Positions 1 to 5,417 of a stretch of DNA of 5,417 bases are shown piece by piece; within the stretch, counting starts at the first letter, position 1; each line of letters begins with the position of its first letter. The position numbers and the translations under genes were made by a program. Location of the stretch: NCBI GenBank assembly GCA_030628975.1, contig DAOVPZ010000089.1, positions 1 to 5,417 of the forward strand. The letters run 5' to 3'. Source of the stretch: Candidatus Cloacimonadota bacterium. Its GTDB lineage: Bacteria > Cloacimonadota > Cloacimonadia > JGIOTU-2. The notes under the pieces are model-generated. The model did not search any database, was not told the DNA's origin, and saw only the letters and a program-made list of their open reading frames with translations.

Positions 1-482
1 CAGTTGCCAACTTTTCCCTTTTGCTTACTATCCCCGCGGACGGGAAGATTGCTCACATTATTCAATTGCCTTTTCCCGCCAGTTGATGGATTACTTTTTT
101 TCTTATATTTCTCCGGATTTTCTATCATATGATTTAAAAGTCGTCCTATTTCAATTGTTTTATTTTCTAAACCTTGCTTTATATTTTTATCAATGTAATT
201 ACAACTAAAGGCAAAATCAATCCATACTTGTGTTTCGCTATTTTCCATATCCGCATCAGATATTTTACTTATAAAGTGTGCTGGATATTGACGTTTTCTG
301 TATCCTTCGGCAATATTTGAGCAAACAGAACGAGATGATTTTCTAATTTGATTTGTAAGGGAATAAATTTCATCCCTGCCCGCCAAGGCTTGGCAGGCGG
401 GTTTAGGAAATCTTTTTGTAAGCAGATAAATTTCCATTGCCAAACTAAAAGATTTTTTATTCACCCTGTTAAATAGAAACAT
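1..482 (-). CDS. Four-helix-bundle protein (23S rRNA intervening-sequence protein family), 3' end outside window
   Basis: 160 codons are visible with no stop before the left edge. The translation carries the hallmarks of the four-helix-bundle (S23/IVP) family: SFSLAMEIYLLTKRFPK (residues 11-27), SLTNQIRKSSRSVCSNIAEGY (41-61, quoted in part as QIRKSSRSVCSNIAEG) and SDADMENSETQVWIDFAF (75-92). Family members are small helical bundles, usually about 115-130 residues; their role is poorly defined, and some are encoded inside 23S rRNA intervening sequences. No rRNA is visible here. I chose the ATG at 480-482 because GGAG lies 7 nt upstream (490-493); an in-frame GTG at 462-464 and ATG at 435-437 are alternatives, and the conserved part begins near residue 11. 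Two oddities: residues 28-36 (PACQALAGR) are encoded exactly by a 27-bp palindromic repeat, and the frame continues past the usual family end (about residue 129) through a low-complexity, repeat-like tail. Family assignment is firm; function is unknown. Confidence 0.88.
   Translation of the reverse strand, partial: MFLFNRVNKKSFSLAMEIYLLTKRFPKPACQALAGRDEIYSLTNQIRKSSRSVCSNIAEGYRKRQYPAHFISKISDADMENSETQVWIDFAFSCNYIDKNIKQGLENKTIEIGRLLNHMIENPEKYKKKSNPSTGGKRQLNNVSNLPVRGDSKQKGKVGN
375..401. repeat. 27-bp GC-rich palindromic repeat, copy 1, inside a coding region
   Basis: The arms are CCTGCCCGCCAA and TTGGCAGGCGGG around a 3-nt GGC loop, making a 12-bp stem with one C-A mismatch and one G-T pair. It is about 78% GC in an AT-rich surrounding. 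A second copy at 2847-2873 is identical except for two loop bases. This copy spans exactly codons 28-36 of the four-helix-bundle gene in phase 0 and contributes PACQALAGR without a frameshift. The repeat is seen directly; that it was inserted is inferred from the family alignment as remembered, where FPK is followed directly by an acidic pair and a Y-S-L-T segment. Confidence 0.85.
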
Positions 483-524
483 CACAGTGCTCCATCTGCT
501 ATTTACAATAATATTTAACAGGGT
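463..524. repeat. 13-bp perfect inverted repeat around the four-helix-bundle gene start
   Basis: Arms 463-475 (ACCCTGTTAAATA) and 512-524 (TATTTAACAGGGT) are perfect complements separated by 36 bp. The proposed ATG (480-482) and its GGAG ribosome site (490-493) both lie in the spacer, so the mRNA could form a stem with the start site in the loop. It may be a leader hairpin or the ends of a small inserted element; the sequence does not decide between them. Confidence 0.6.
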
Positions 525-563
525 AAACAGTTAAATCTTTAAAATTTGTCATCTTTTATATTT

Positions 564-598
564 TTTTGCCTATTGCCTACTGCATATTGCTCATTGTA
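564..598. repeat. Degenerate 7-bp tandem repeat, five units
   Basis: The plus strand reads ttttgcc, tattgcc, tactgca, tattgct, cattgta: five consecutive heptamers around a TATTGCC consensus. It lies in the 163-bp spacer between the end of the adenylate cyclase gene and the start of the four-helix-bundle gene. Unit length and the TGCC core match the tract at 2933-2985. I see no convincing terminator hairpin in this spacer. Confidence 0.65.
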
Positions 599-645
599 TG
601 TTGAATATATAGTAAAACTTCATTTGGACGGAATACATATTAAGT

Positions 646-2763
646 TTATTTTGTAGTAAGAGTAAAGACACCATCCCAATCTTTTGGAGGAGGGTTTAGT
701 TTAAACTGTTTGCATCTTTCAATATATCTTTTAGATGGCTCATCATCATTAAGTTTAATAACATCTTCAAATTTTAATATTGCCTTATCCCACTGCTGAT
801 CTCGATACAGCTCAATAGCTTTAGTAAATAATTTATAGAGCTTATCACTATCTTCTGTTAATTCACCTTTCCTACATAAGAGTTGATAGACTTTAACTGG
901 TTCTGACTTTCCAACCACACGAATCATATCCAATTCTCGTGCTTCAATAAAATCCTTCGCTGCCTCGTAAGTAAATTCACTAATCATATTATATGTTCCA
1001 TATTGTTTATTAGCTCCTTCCAAACGAGATGCCAAATTTACTGAATCCCCCATCATGGTATAATCCATCCGAGTTTTTGAGCCCATGTTACCAACAACCA
1101 TTGGACCAGTATTGAGTCCGATTCTCATTTTCATATTATGAACATGTTCGGGCCAATGCTTTTCATGCGACCACTTTTTTCTTAATTCAGCCAATCTTTT
1201 TTGCATATCGATACTAACAAGGCAAGCTCTTCTGGCATGGTCTTCATATGAAACTGGGGCACCAAAAAATGCAATTATAGCATCACCCTCAAATTTATCT
1301 ACAGTTCCTTCATATTCAAGGATAATATCTGTCATATCTGTTAGATATTCATTCAATAAATTTACCAGTTCTTCAGGAGTTAATTTCTCAGAAATTGTAG
1401 AAAAACTGGCTACATCAGAGAAGAAAGCTGTAAGCACCTTTTTTTCTCCTCCAAGCTTAAGCATATCTGGATTTTCAGTAAGTTGCTTTATAACAGTTGG
1501 TGAAAGGTAATGTTGAAATGCATTTTTTATAAATCGCTTTTCTTTACTTCCAATATAATATTGATGAACCAAATTACCAAGAAAGGAAATTAATATAGCT
1601 GTTGGGAACTCAGTTATATTTATCAATATGTTTTTTGCACTAAAAAAGTAATAAACGAAATAAAGATAAACTACTATTAAAATAAATGATGATATTATAT
1701 TAATAAAGGGTTTTTTGATAAATTGAAAAATAAAATTAATAAGAAATATGATAACCAATAATCCAATTAAAAAATATAAAAAACTAAATGTAGATATTGA
1801 ATTATTATGTAGAACCATTTCCAAAAAGTTTGCATGAATCTCAACTCCAGGCATAAGCTTTCTTTCTTTTCCATAACTATAAAAGGGTGTTGGAAAAAGG
1901 TCATGTAACTCTTCCGCTGTAGCTCCTACTAAGACAATCTTATCTTGAAAAGTTTTTTGATTTAAATATTCACCAAAAGTGTTGAATTCAAAATCAAACT
2001 CTTGCTCGCTAAATGTAGTAAACTTTTCATCATCCAAAACTGTATCCATTGAATATACAGAAAAAGTGTATGCTGGACCGTAATAGTTTATAAATGAAGT
2101 ATTTGCTGAATATTTGGGAAAAATATAATGACCAACTCCAAATCTTGCTCCTTTATTAAGAATACGGGGTTCAGTTTTTGTTTTCTCTCTAATTAAAGAT
2201 TGTAATGCTTTTATCCCAAGTGAGTAATATTCTACATCCTGAAAAGTTGCAAAAAGGCTATACTGCCTTGCAAAATGATCAGGATCTTGTGATATTCCAA
2301 CAAGTCCCCAATCAAGATTTAGTTTAGTAATATCAGGTATAGGTTTTAGAATACTTTTATAGACAGAACCGCCAATTTTTTGTTCAATCAATTTTCCTGC
2401 AAAAATAACATTTCCGTAAAGTGCTGCTGACTCAGCAAGATGCTCATCTTCTTCAGGGAGAGTTGGTTCACAAAATTCAATATCAAATATTATTAGCTTC
2501 GCACCAGCTTCGCTCAAATTTTCAATAAGTTTCGCATAATAACTTCGTGGAAAAGGATACCTTCCAAGTTCCTTGAATGATTGGTCAGATATTTCTACTA
2601 TCACAATGTCATCAGATGGTTCCTCTTTCCCTCGCAAAGAAAAGTTTATATCAATCCATTTTAATTCTAAGTTTTTATAGATTGATGTTCGAGAAACTAT
2701 GATCGTAATAAAAAACACAAATATTGAAAAAAACAATATAAATCTAAATTTAATTTTTTTCAT
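646..2763 (-). CDS. Membrane-bound class III adenylate cyclase with CHASE2 sensor domain
   Basis: This 705-residue protein is predicted to make cAMP from ATP in response to a signal sensed outside the membrane. Order of parts: N-terminal membrane anchor (about 7-24), extracytoplasmic CHASE2 domain (about 30-315), three membrane helices (about 326-349, 353-374, 378-399), then the cytoplasmic class III catalytic domain (about 440-628). Catalytic residues are visible: metal-binding D450 (FFSD) and D494 (DKFEGD), adenine-selecting K490, and transition-state N576 and R580 (SVNLASR). The partner substrate position, counted from N576/R580, is T569 rather than Asp, as in class IIIb cyclases. A C-terminal stretch (about 640-686) looks like a TPR-type helical pair, followed by PPPKDWDGVF (691-700), an ending I associate with CHASE2 cyclases. 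AAAGGA sits 7 nt before the ATG. It is probably transcribed separately from ddl, given the 226-bp repeat-filled spacer. The signal is unknown. Guanylate cyclase is unlikely because of K490. Confidence 0.96.
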   Translation of the reverse strand: MKKIKFRFILFFSIFVFFITIIVSRTSIYKNLELKWIDINFSLRGKEEPSDDIVIVEISDQSFKELGRYPFPRSYYAKLIENLSEAGAKLIIFDIEFCEPTLPEEDEHLAESAALYGNVIFAGKLIEQKIGGSVYKSILKPIPDITKLNLDWGLVGISQDPDHFARQYSLFATFQDVEYYSLGIKALQSLIREKTKTEPRILNKGARFGVGHYIFPKYSANTSFINYYGPAYTFSVYSMDTVLDDEKFTTFSEQEFDFEFNTFGEYLNQKTFQDKIVLVGATAEELHDLFPTPFYSYGKERKLMPGVEIHANFLEMVLHNNSISTFSFLYFLIGLLVIIFLINFIFQFIKKPFINIISSFILIVVYLYFVYYFFSAKNILINITEFPTAILISFLGNLVHQYYIGSKEKRFIKNAFQHYLSPTVIKQLTENPDMLKLGGEKKVLTAFFSDVASFSTISEKLTPEELVNLLNEYLTDMTDIILEYEGTVDKFEGDAIIAFFGAPVSYEDHARRACLVSIDMQKRLAELRKKWSHEKHWPEHVHNMKMRIGLNTGPMVVGNMGSKTRMDYTMMGDSVNLASRLEGANKQYGTYNMISEFTYEAAKDFIEARELDMIRVVGKSEPVKVYQLLCRKGELTEDSDKLYKLFTKAIELYRDQQWDKAILKFEDVIKLNDDEPSKRYIERCKQFKLNPPPKDWDGVFTLTTK

Positions 2764-2798
2764 CTAAAAATCCTTTGTTAGCTACGAACCACAATTAT

Positions 2799-2830
2799 CC
2801 CCGAGATTCCCAATTAAATTGGGAACGGGG
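2799..2830. repeat. Long hairpin in the cyclase leader region
   Basis: TTCCCAATT (2807-2815) and AATTGGGAA (2817-2825) form a 9-bp perfect stem around one base. It is flanked by CCCCG (2799-2803) and CGGGG (2826-2830), which extend the stem across a 3-nt bulge. It lies 35 bp upstream of the cyclase ATG. No run of T follows on either strand, so it does not look like a standard intrinsic terminator; a palindromic repeat or leader structure fits better. Confidence 0.65.
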
Positions 2831-2846
2831 AGGGGACACGAACTAA

Positions 2847-2873
2847 CCTGCCCGCCAAGCTTTGGCAGGCGGG
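2847..2873. repeat. 27-bp GC-rich palindromic repeat, copy 2, intergenic
   Basis: It has the same 12-bp arms as the copy at 375-401 (CCTGCCCGCCAA / TTGGCAGGCGGG), with a GCT loop in place of GGC. It lies between ddl and the cyclase gene, 16 bp from the hairpin at 2799-2830. Two copies in 5.4 kb, with differences only in the loop, point to a dispersed repeat family in this genome. No transposase or other mobility gene is present in the window. Confidence 0.85.
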
Positions 2874-2932
2874 GATGATTTAATAAATTATTGCCATATT
2901 CTTGTTAAAATTCTACCTTAAGCTGATTCTCT

Positions 2933-2985
2933 CATTGCTCTTACTACTTACCACTGCCAACTGCCAACTGCCAACTGCCACTGCT
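2933..2985. repeat. 7-bp tandem repeat (CTGCCAA units) just after ddl
   Basis: Heptamers run in phase: cattgct, cttacta, cttacca, then three exact ctgccaa units (2954-2974), ctgccac, and a degraded end. The tract stops about 4 bp from the ddl stop codon, so it forms the immediate 3' flank of that gene. The perfect core with degraded flanks resembles short tandem repeats of the heptanucleotide type known from cyanobacteria and some other bacteria. There are no spacers, so it is not a CRISPR. Confidence 0.85.
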
Positions 2986-2989
2986 ACTG

Positions 2990-3925
2990 TTAATCCCAAT
3001 CTCTTTCAACAATTCTATGAATTAAATCATTAAAATTTATACCAACAGCTTTTGCTGCCATAGGAACAAGACTTAAAGCTGTCAAACCTGGTAAAGTGTT
3101 AACTTCTAAGAAATAAAATTCCTTACCATCATAACGAAAATCAATTCTTGCATAATCTCGGCATTGGAATTCATTATAAATATTAATTGCGTATTTTATA
3201 ACTTTATTTGATTGTTTTTTTGAGAGATTTGCTGGAACTTCATAAACAGTTTCACCTTTTGTATATTTATGCAGATAATCATACCAACCATTTTTCGGTT
3301 TGATTTCAACAACGGGAAGTGGTTTATTCCCGAGCATTGCAACTGTGATTTCTCTTCCTTTTATATATTGCTCTATTAAAATTTCACTATCATGCTCAAA
3401 TGCCTTACTAATTGCTTTTAGCAATTGATCTTGGTTTTCAACAACAGTAACTCCAACTGATGACCCAGAAGAATTTGGTTTAACAACAAAAGGCAAAAAA
3501 AACTTTTTCAAAATCTTTTCAATTATTATACTTTCATCTTTATAAAAGGAAACAAATTGAGGAACATGGATGCGTAGATTATGAACTAAGAGTTTACTGA
3601 TTTTTTTATTCATTGAAATGAAACTACTGAAAGATATTGAACCAGTAAAATCAATATTAAAGAGTTCAAGAAATTTTTGAATTGTTCCGCCTTCACCATC
3701 ACCACCATGTAATCCATTAAATACTTTATCACATTTGCTATCTAAAATCGTTTTCAACATCGAAGAATAGTTTATATTATGATTCCTACAAAAATCTTTA
3801 GGATCAACTGTTTGGACTGTTTTTCCAAAAGAAATGAGCGCTTGTTTTACTGCATTACTTGTTTCTAATGAAACATCTCTTTCATTAGATATACCACCTT
3901 GTAGGAGGATTATTTTAGATTTCAT
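2990..3925 (-). CDS. ddl: D-alanine--D-alanine ligase
   Basis: This cytoplasmic ATP-grasp enzyme joins two D-alanines for the peptidoglycan stem peptide. Its 311 residues are normal for the family. N-terminal GGISNERDVSL (10-20) holds the substrate-contacting E15; FNGLHGGDGEGG (69-80) is the family's LHG loop; KPNSSGSSVGV (149-159) is the ATP-binding loop; YDY (215-217) matches the Tyr typical of dipeptide rather than D-Ala-D-Lac ligases. R260 and D262 (ARIDF), E274 and N276 (FLEVNTLPG) and S285 (LSLVP) match the catalytic Arg, the metal ligands and the substrate Ser of E. coli DdlB. The start is fixed by the N-terminal motif. No Shine-Dalgarno sequence precedes the ATG; the upstream bases are AT-rich. 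It begins 25 bp after ndk and is probably cotranscribed with it. No murein-cluster genes (murC, ftsQ and similar) lie beside it. Confidence 0.97.
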   Translation of the reverse strand: MKSKIILLQGGISNERDVSLETSNAVKQALISFGKTVQTVDPKDFCRNHNINYSSMLKTILDSKCDKVFNGLHGGDGEGGTIQKFLELFNIDFTGSISFSSFISMNKKISKLLVHNLRIHVPQFVSFYKDESIIIEKILKKFFLPFVVKPNSSGSSVGVTVVENQDQLLKAISKAFEHDSEILIEQYIKGREITVAMLGNKPLPVVEIKPKNGWYDYLHKYTKGETVYEVPANLSKKQSNKVIKYAINIYNEFQCRDYARIDFRYDGKEFYFLEVNTLPGLTALSLVPMAAKAVGINFNDLIHRIVERDWD

Positions 3926-3950
3926 AATATTTTAAGGGTATCTTCATCAT

Positions 3951-4376
3951 CTAATTATCAAAAATAACCTTTATTTCATGTTTAGCACTCTCATAGCTAT
4001 CAGATGCATGAATGGCATTCTTCCTTTCATCAGTCCCATACAGATTTCGTATTGTACCTTTAGCTGCAATTTTTGAATCAGTATTTCCAACTAAACTTCT
4101 TAATCTATAAATTGCATTTTCTCTTTCAAGAATCATAGCCACAATTTGATTACTTGTCATAAATCTGATTAATCCTTCAAAAAAATTCTTATTCTTATGA
4201 ACATAATAAAACTTTTGGGCTATATCATTGTTCATTTTCATCATTTTCATCTTCTCAATATGGAATCCATCATTTTTAAGAATTGTAATAATCTCAACAA
4301 TCTTTCCAGCAGAAACAGCATCGGGTTTAATAAGACAAAGTGTTTTTTCTATAGTTAAATTATTAGGAGAAGTCAT
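3951..4376 (-). CDS. ndk: Nucleoside diphosphate kinase
   Basis: It transfers the gamma phosphate from ATP to other NDPs through a phosphohistidine, balancing NTP and dNTP pools in the cytoplasm. The 141 residues are the usual length. CLIKPDAV (14-21) gives K17; YRLRSLVGNTD (90-100) and KGTIRNLYG (106-114) give the nucleotide-binding arginines R93 and R110; NAIHASDS (120-127) holds the active-site H123 with N120. The last motif has Ala where most members have Gly (NxxHGSDS), a conservative change. The N-terminus is about seven residues longer than the E. coli protein. No clear Shine-Dalgarno sequence precedes the ATG. It starts 16 bp after the small Cys gene and ends 25 bp before ddl, which suggests one transcript. 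The family call is certain. Confidence 0.98.
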   Translation of the reverse strand: MTSPNNLTIEKTLCLIKPDAVSAGKIVEIITILKNDGFHIEKMKMMKMNNDIAQKFYYVHKNKNFFEGLIRFMTSNQIVAMILERENAIYRLRSLVGNTDSKIAAKGTIRNLYGTDERKNAIHASDSYESAKHEIKVIFDN

Positions 4377-4392
4377 AATAAATTATCTAAAC

Positions 4393-4605
4393 TTATTTTT
4401 CTCTGGTTTCCTCTTTATTGTTTTCGGTTTTTTTATTACTCGAAGATTCTTCCTTTTTCTTCTCTTTCTTCTTTGCTTTAAAATGTCCACAATTTTGTGA
4501 TTTCGAAGTTACCATTCCTAACCATTTTGATGAAAAGTTTTCACAATGTATATTTTTCCAATATATGCAGTTTTCACATATAATCTCTATCTGTTCAGTT
4601 GCCAA
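4393..4605 (-). CDS. Small four-cysteine protein with Lys/Glu-rich tail, function unknown
   Basis: This 70-residue protein has four cysteines, C10, C13, C21 and C39, in a CENC-x7-C-x17-C layout with aromatic residues (IYW at 14-16, HF at 41-42). The pattern is like small uncharacterised proteins that may bind zinc or an iron-sulfur cluster. Residues 43-70 are almost entirely Lys, Glu, Ser, Asn and Thr and are probably disordered. The start is TTG: an in-frame TAG lies only three codons upstream, the next ATG (residue 31) would lose three cysteines, and AGGAG (4609-4613) ends 3 nt before the TTG. Support for a real gene comes from the ordered Cys motif, the ribosome site and the tight 16-bp spacing to ndk. 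The window shows no partner that would reveal its role; metal binding is inference. Confidence 0.75.
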   Translation of the reverse strand: MATEQIEIICENCIYWKNIHCENFSSKWLGMVTSKSQNCGHFKAKKKEKKKEESSSNKKTENNKEETREK

Positions 4606-4753
4606 TTTCTCCTACTTTTCTATCTATAAAATAATAAATTGAAATTGATTAGAACCTAAATCCAATGTAAAATAAAATCTATTAATAAATTTTTACTTAG
4701 TAATTTTAAATGAAATATTAGCAGACCAAAAAATATTATAGTCTTATTCTTAT
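4606..4753 (-). other. AT-rich spacer between trxA and the four-cysteine gene
   Basis: These 148 bp hold no coding signal and no strong terminator hairpin after the trxA stop; the best candidate is a 4-bp AGAC/GTCT pairing, which is too weak. The length would suit a promoter for the Cys gene-ndk-ddl unit, but the sequence is so AT-rich that no single -35/-10 pair stands out. Confidence 0.4.
4609..4613 (-). promoter_or_regulatory. Ribosome binding site supporting the TTG start
   Basis: AGGAG on the minus strand lies 3 nt before TTG (4603-4605). The spacing is short but usable, and an in-frame TAG at 4612-4614 overlaps the site, leaving TTG as the only plausible initiation codon for the four-cysteine protein. 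Confidence 0.6.
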
Positions 4754-5086
4754 CTATATCGAAGATTGAGAAATATATAGATTAATTTTATCTTTAATAG
4801 TTTTCTTAGGTACAACACCTATGACCTGGTCCATAGCCTTTCCATCTTTGAATATTAACAATGTAGGAATAGCCATTATACTATATCTTTGTGCAATCAT
4901 CTGTTCGGATTGTACATCACATTCTGCAAAGGTAACCTTTTCTTTATCAAATTCATTAGCTAATTCTTCTACAATAGGTGTTATAATTTTACAGGGCATA
5001 CACCACTCAGCCCAAAAATCTACTAATACTACTTTACCTGAGTTAACAACTTCATCAAAATTTTTTTGATTCAATTTTATTGCCAT
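4754..5086 (-). CDS. trxA: Thioredoxin
   Basis: This small cytoplasmic disulfide reductase has 110 residues, close to the usual length of about 105-110. FWAEWCMPCK (24-33) contains the redox pair C29 and C32; D23 matches the buried Asp of E. coli thioredoxin; AIPT (72-75) gives cis-Pro P74; G90 lies in the conserved C-terminal strand region. The active site reads WCMPC, not the canonical WCGPC, so Met replaces Gly between the cysteines. Because this residue tunes redox potential and partner choice in the family, the protein may behave slightly differently from classic TrxA, but everything else is typical. AGGAG (5092-5096) lies 5 nt before the ATG. It follows trxB by 37 bp, so the two are very likely one operon and the reductase is its electron donor. 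Confidence 0.97.
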   Translation of the reverse strand: MAIKLNQKNFDEVVNSGKVVLVDFWAEWCMPCKIITPIVEELANEFDKEKVTFAECDVQSEQMIAQRYSIMAIPTLLIFKDGKAMDQVIGVVPKKTIKDKINLYISQSSI

Positions 5087-5124
5087 ATCTACTCCTATAC
5101 TATTTTTTAATTACAATCTTAAAA

Positions 5125-5417
5125 TTAAAATTTCATATTTTCAATATAATGTCCTGCATTAATAGCTGCTCTTGCTCCTGAACCAACAGCAGTTGTTATC
5201 TGCTTGACAGTATCAATTGTAGCATCTCCTGCTGCAAAGACTCCTTGCACATTTGTTTTTTGATTCTGATCAATAATAACATATCCATCTTTATCTCTTT
5301 GAACAAATCCTTCTAAGAATTCTGTATTAGGTTTTAATCCAACATAGATAAAAACACCAGAGATTTTTATTTCCTTTATTTTACCAGTCTTATTATTTTT
5401 TATTTTTATATGTGTTA
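5125..5417 (-). CDS. trxB: Thioredoxin reductase, C-terminal part (5' end outside window)
   Basis: The visible 96 codons end in TAA at 5125-5127. They encode the last part of a low-molecular-weight thioredoxin reductase, a flavoenzyme that passes electrons from NADPH to thioredoxin. Motifs: SGVFIYVGLKPNT (19-31 of the fragment), the end of the NADPH-domain region; and GVFAAGDATIDTVKQ (58-72) with TTAVGSGARAAINA (74-87), the FAD-binding C-terminal motif. The CxxC active site and both nucleotide-binding GxGxxG motifs would lie upstream, beyond the right edge, so another close TrxB-like flavoprotein cannot be fully excluded. The thioredoxin gene 37 bp downstream makes TrxB by far the best call. 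The reading frame is intact up to the edge. Confidence 0.94.
   Translation of the reverse strand, partial: THIKIKNNKTGKIKEIKISGVFIYVGLKPNTEFLEGFVQRDKDGYVIIDQNQKTNVQGVFAAGDATIDTVKQITTAVGSGARAAINAGHYIENMKF

Noticed and set aside
1..482. 23S rRNA intervening sequence
   Set aside because: The protein family can occur in such sequences, but no rRNA sequence flanks the gene on its visible side, which is instead a spacer and the cyclase gene.
2764..2810. GATAAT at about 2796-2801 (minus strand) as a -10 box for the cyclase gene
   Set aside because: No acceptable -35 hexamer occurs 16-18 bp upstream, and the segment overlaps the hairpin.
2799..2830. Rho-independent terminator for ddl
   Set aside because: The stem is strong, but no T-run follows on the minus strand, and it lies about 160 bp past the ddl stop and only 35 bp before the cyclase start.
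2933..2985. Possible CRISPR array
   Set aside because: The units are contiguous 7-mers without spacers, and no cas gene is present.
4228..4500. Plus-strand open frame of 90 codons across the ndk start and the end of the four-cysteine gene
   Set aside because: It lies opposite two well-supported genes, and its Phe/Ile-rich translation is what the complement of Lys/Glu-rich AT-rich coding DNA gives.
4596..4605. The 10-mer cagttgccaa at the start of the four-cysteine gene also occurs at 1-10
   Set aside because: It is a single short match without a 7-bp period around the second site, so it is most likely chance.
4418..4642. Plus-strand open frame of 74 codons opposite the four-cysteine gene
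   Set aside because: It is Phe-rich, which reflects the Lys/Glu-rich tail on the other strand. The minus frame has an ordered Cys motif and an AGGAG site.
4821..5069. Plus-strand open frame of 82 codons inside trxA
   Set aside because: It is fully opposite a clear thioredoxin gene and shows no recognisable motif.

Overview
All seven recognisable genes in this AT-rich window lie on the minus strand and are transcribed from right to left. Protein similarity and genome texture suggest a low-GC bacterium of the Bacteroidetes/Chlorobi/Ignavibacteria-like (FCB) part of the tree. The hints are a CHASE2 adenylate cyclase with a TPR-like tail, a 23S-rRNA-IVP-type four-helix-bundle gene, and heptanucleotide and GC-rich palindromic repeats in spacers. 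This placement is inference; the window has no rRNA or other phylogenetic marker.

Right part (about 3950-5417): the C-terminal third of thioredoxin reductase (trxB) enters from the right edge and is followed 37 bp later by thioredoxin (trxA). Together they form an NADPH-dependent disulfide-reducing pair. After a 148-bp AT-rich gap comes a 70-residue four-cysteine protein with a TTG start and a Lys/Glu-rich tail, then 16 bp later nucleoside diphosphate kinase (ndk).

Middle (2990-3925): D-alanine--D-alanine ligase (ddl) follows ndk after 25 bp. The small Cys gene, ndk and ddl look like one transcription unit, although nothing shows that they act in one pathway.

Left part: a 226-bp spacer (2764-2989) is packed with repeat DNA: a 7-bp tandem repeat, a GC-rich 27-bp palindrome and a second long hairpin. 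Beyond it lies a 705-residue membrane-bound class III adenylate cyclase with an extracytoplasmic CHASE2 sensor. A second heptanucleotide tract (564-598) separates it from the start of a four-helix-bundle gene that runs off the left edge.

The most notable observation is that the 27-bp palindrome from the 2764-2989 spacer also lies inside the four-helix-bundle reading frame (375-401). There it is exactly nine codons long, in phase, and adds a nine-residue segment in a position where relatives, as remembered, go straight from FPK to an acidic pair. I see no clearly new multi-gene system; the genes are ordinary housekeeping and signalling genes, and the unusual material is the repeat DNA between and within them.
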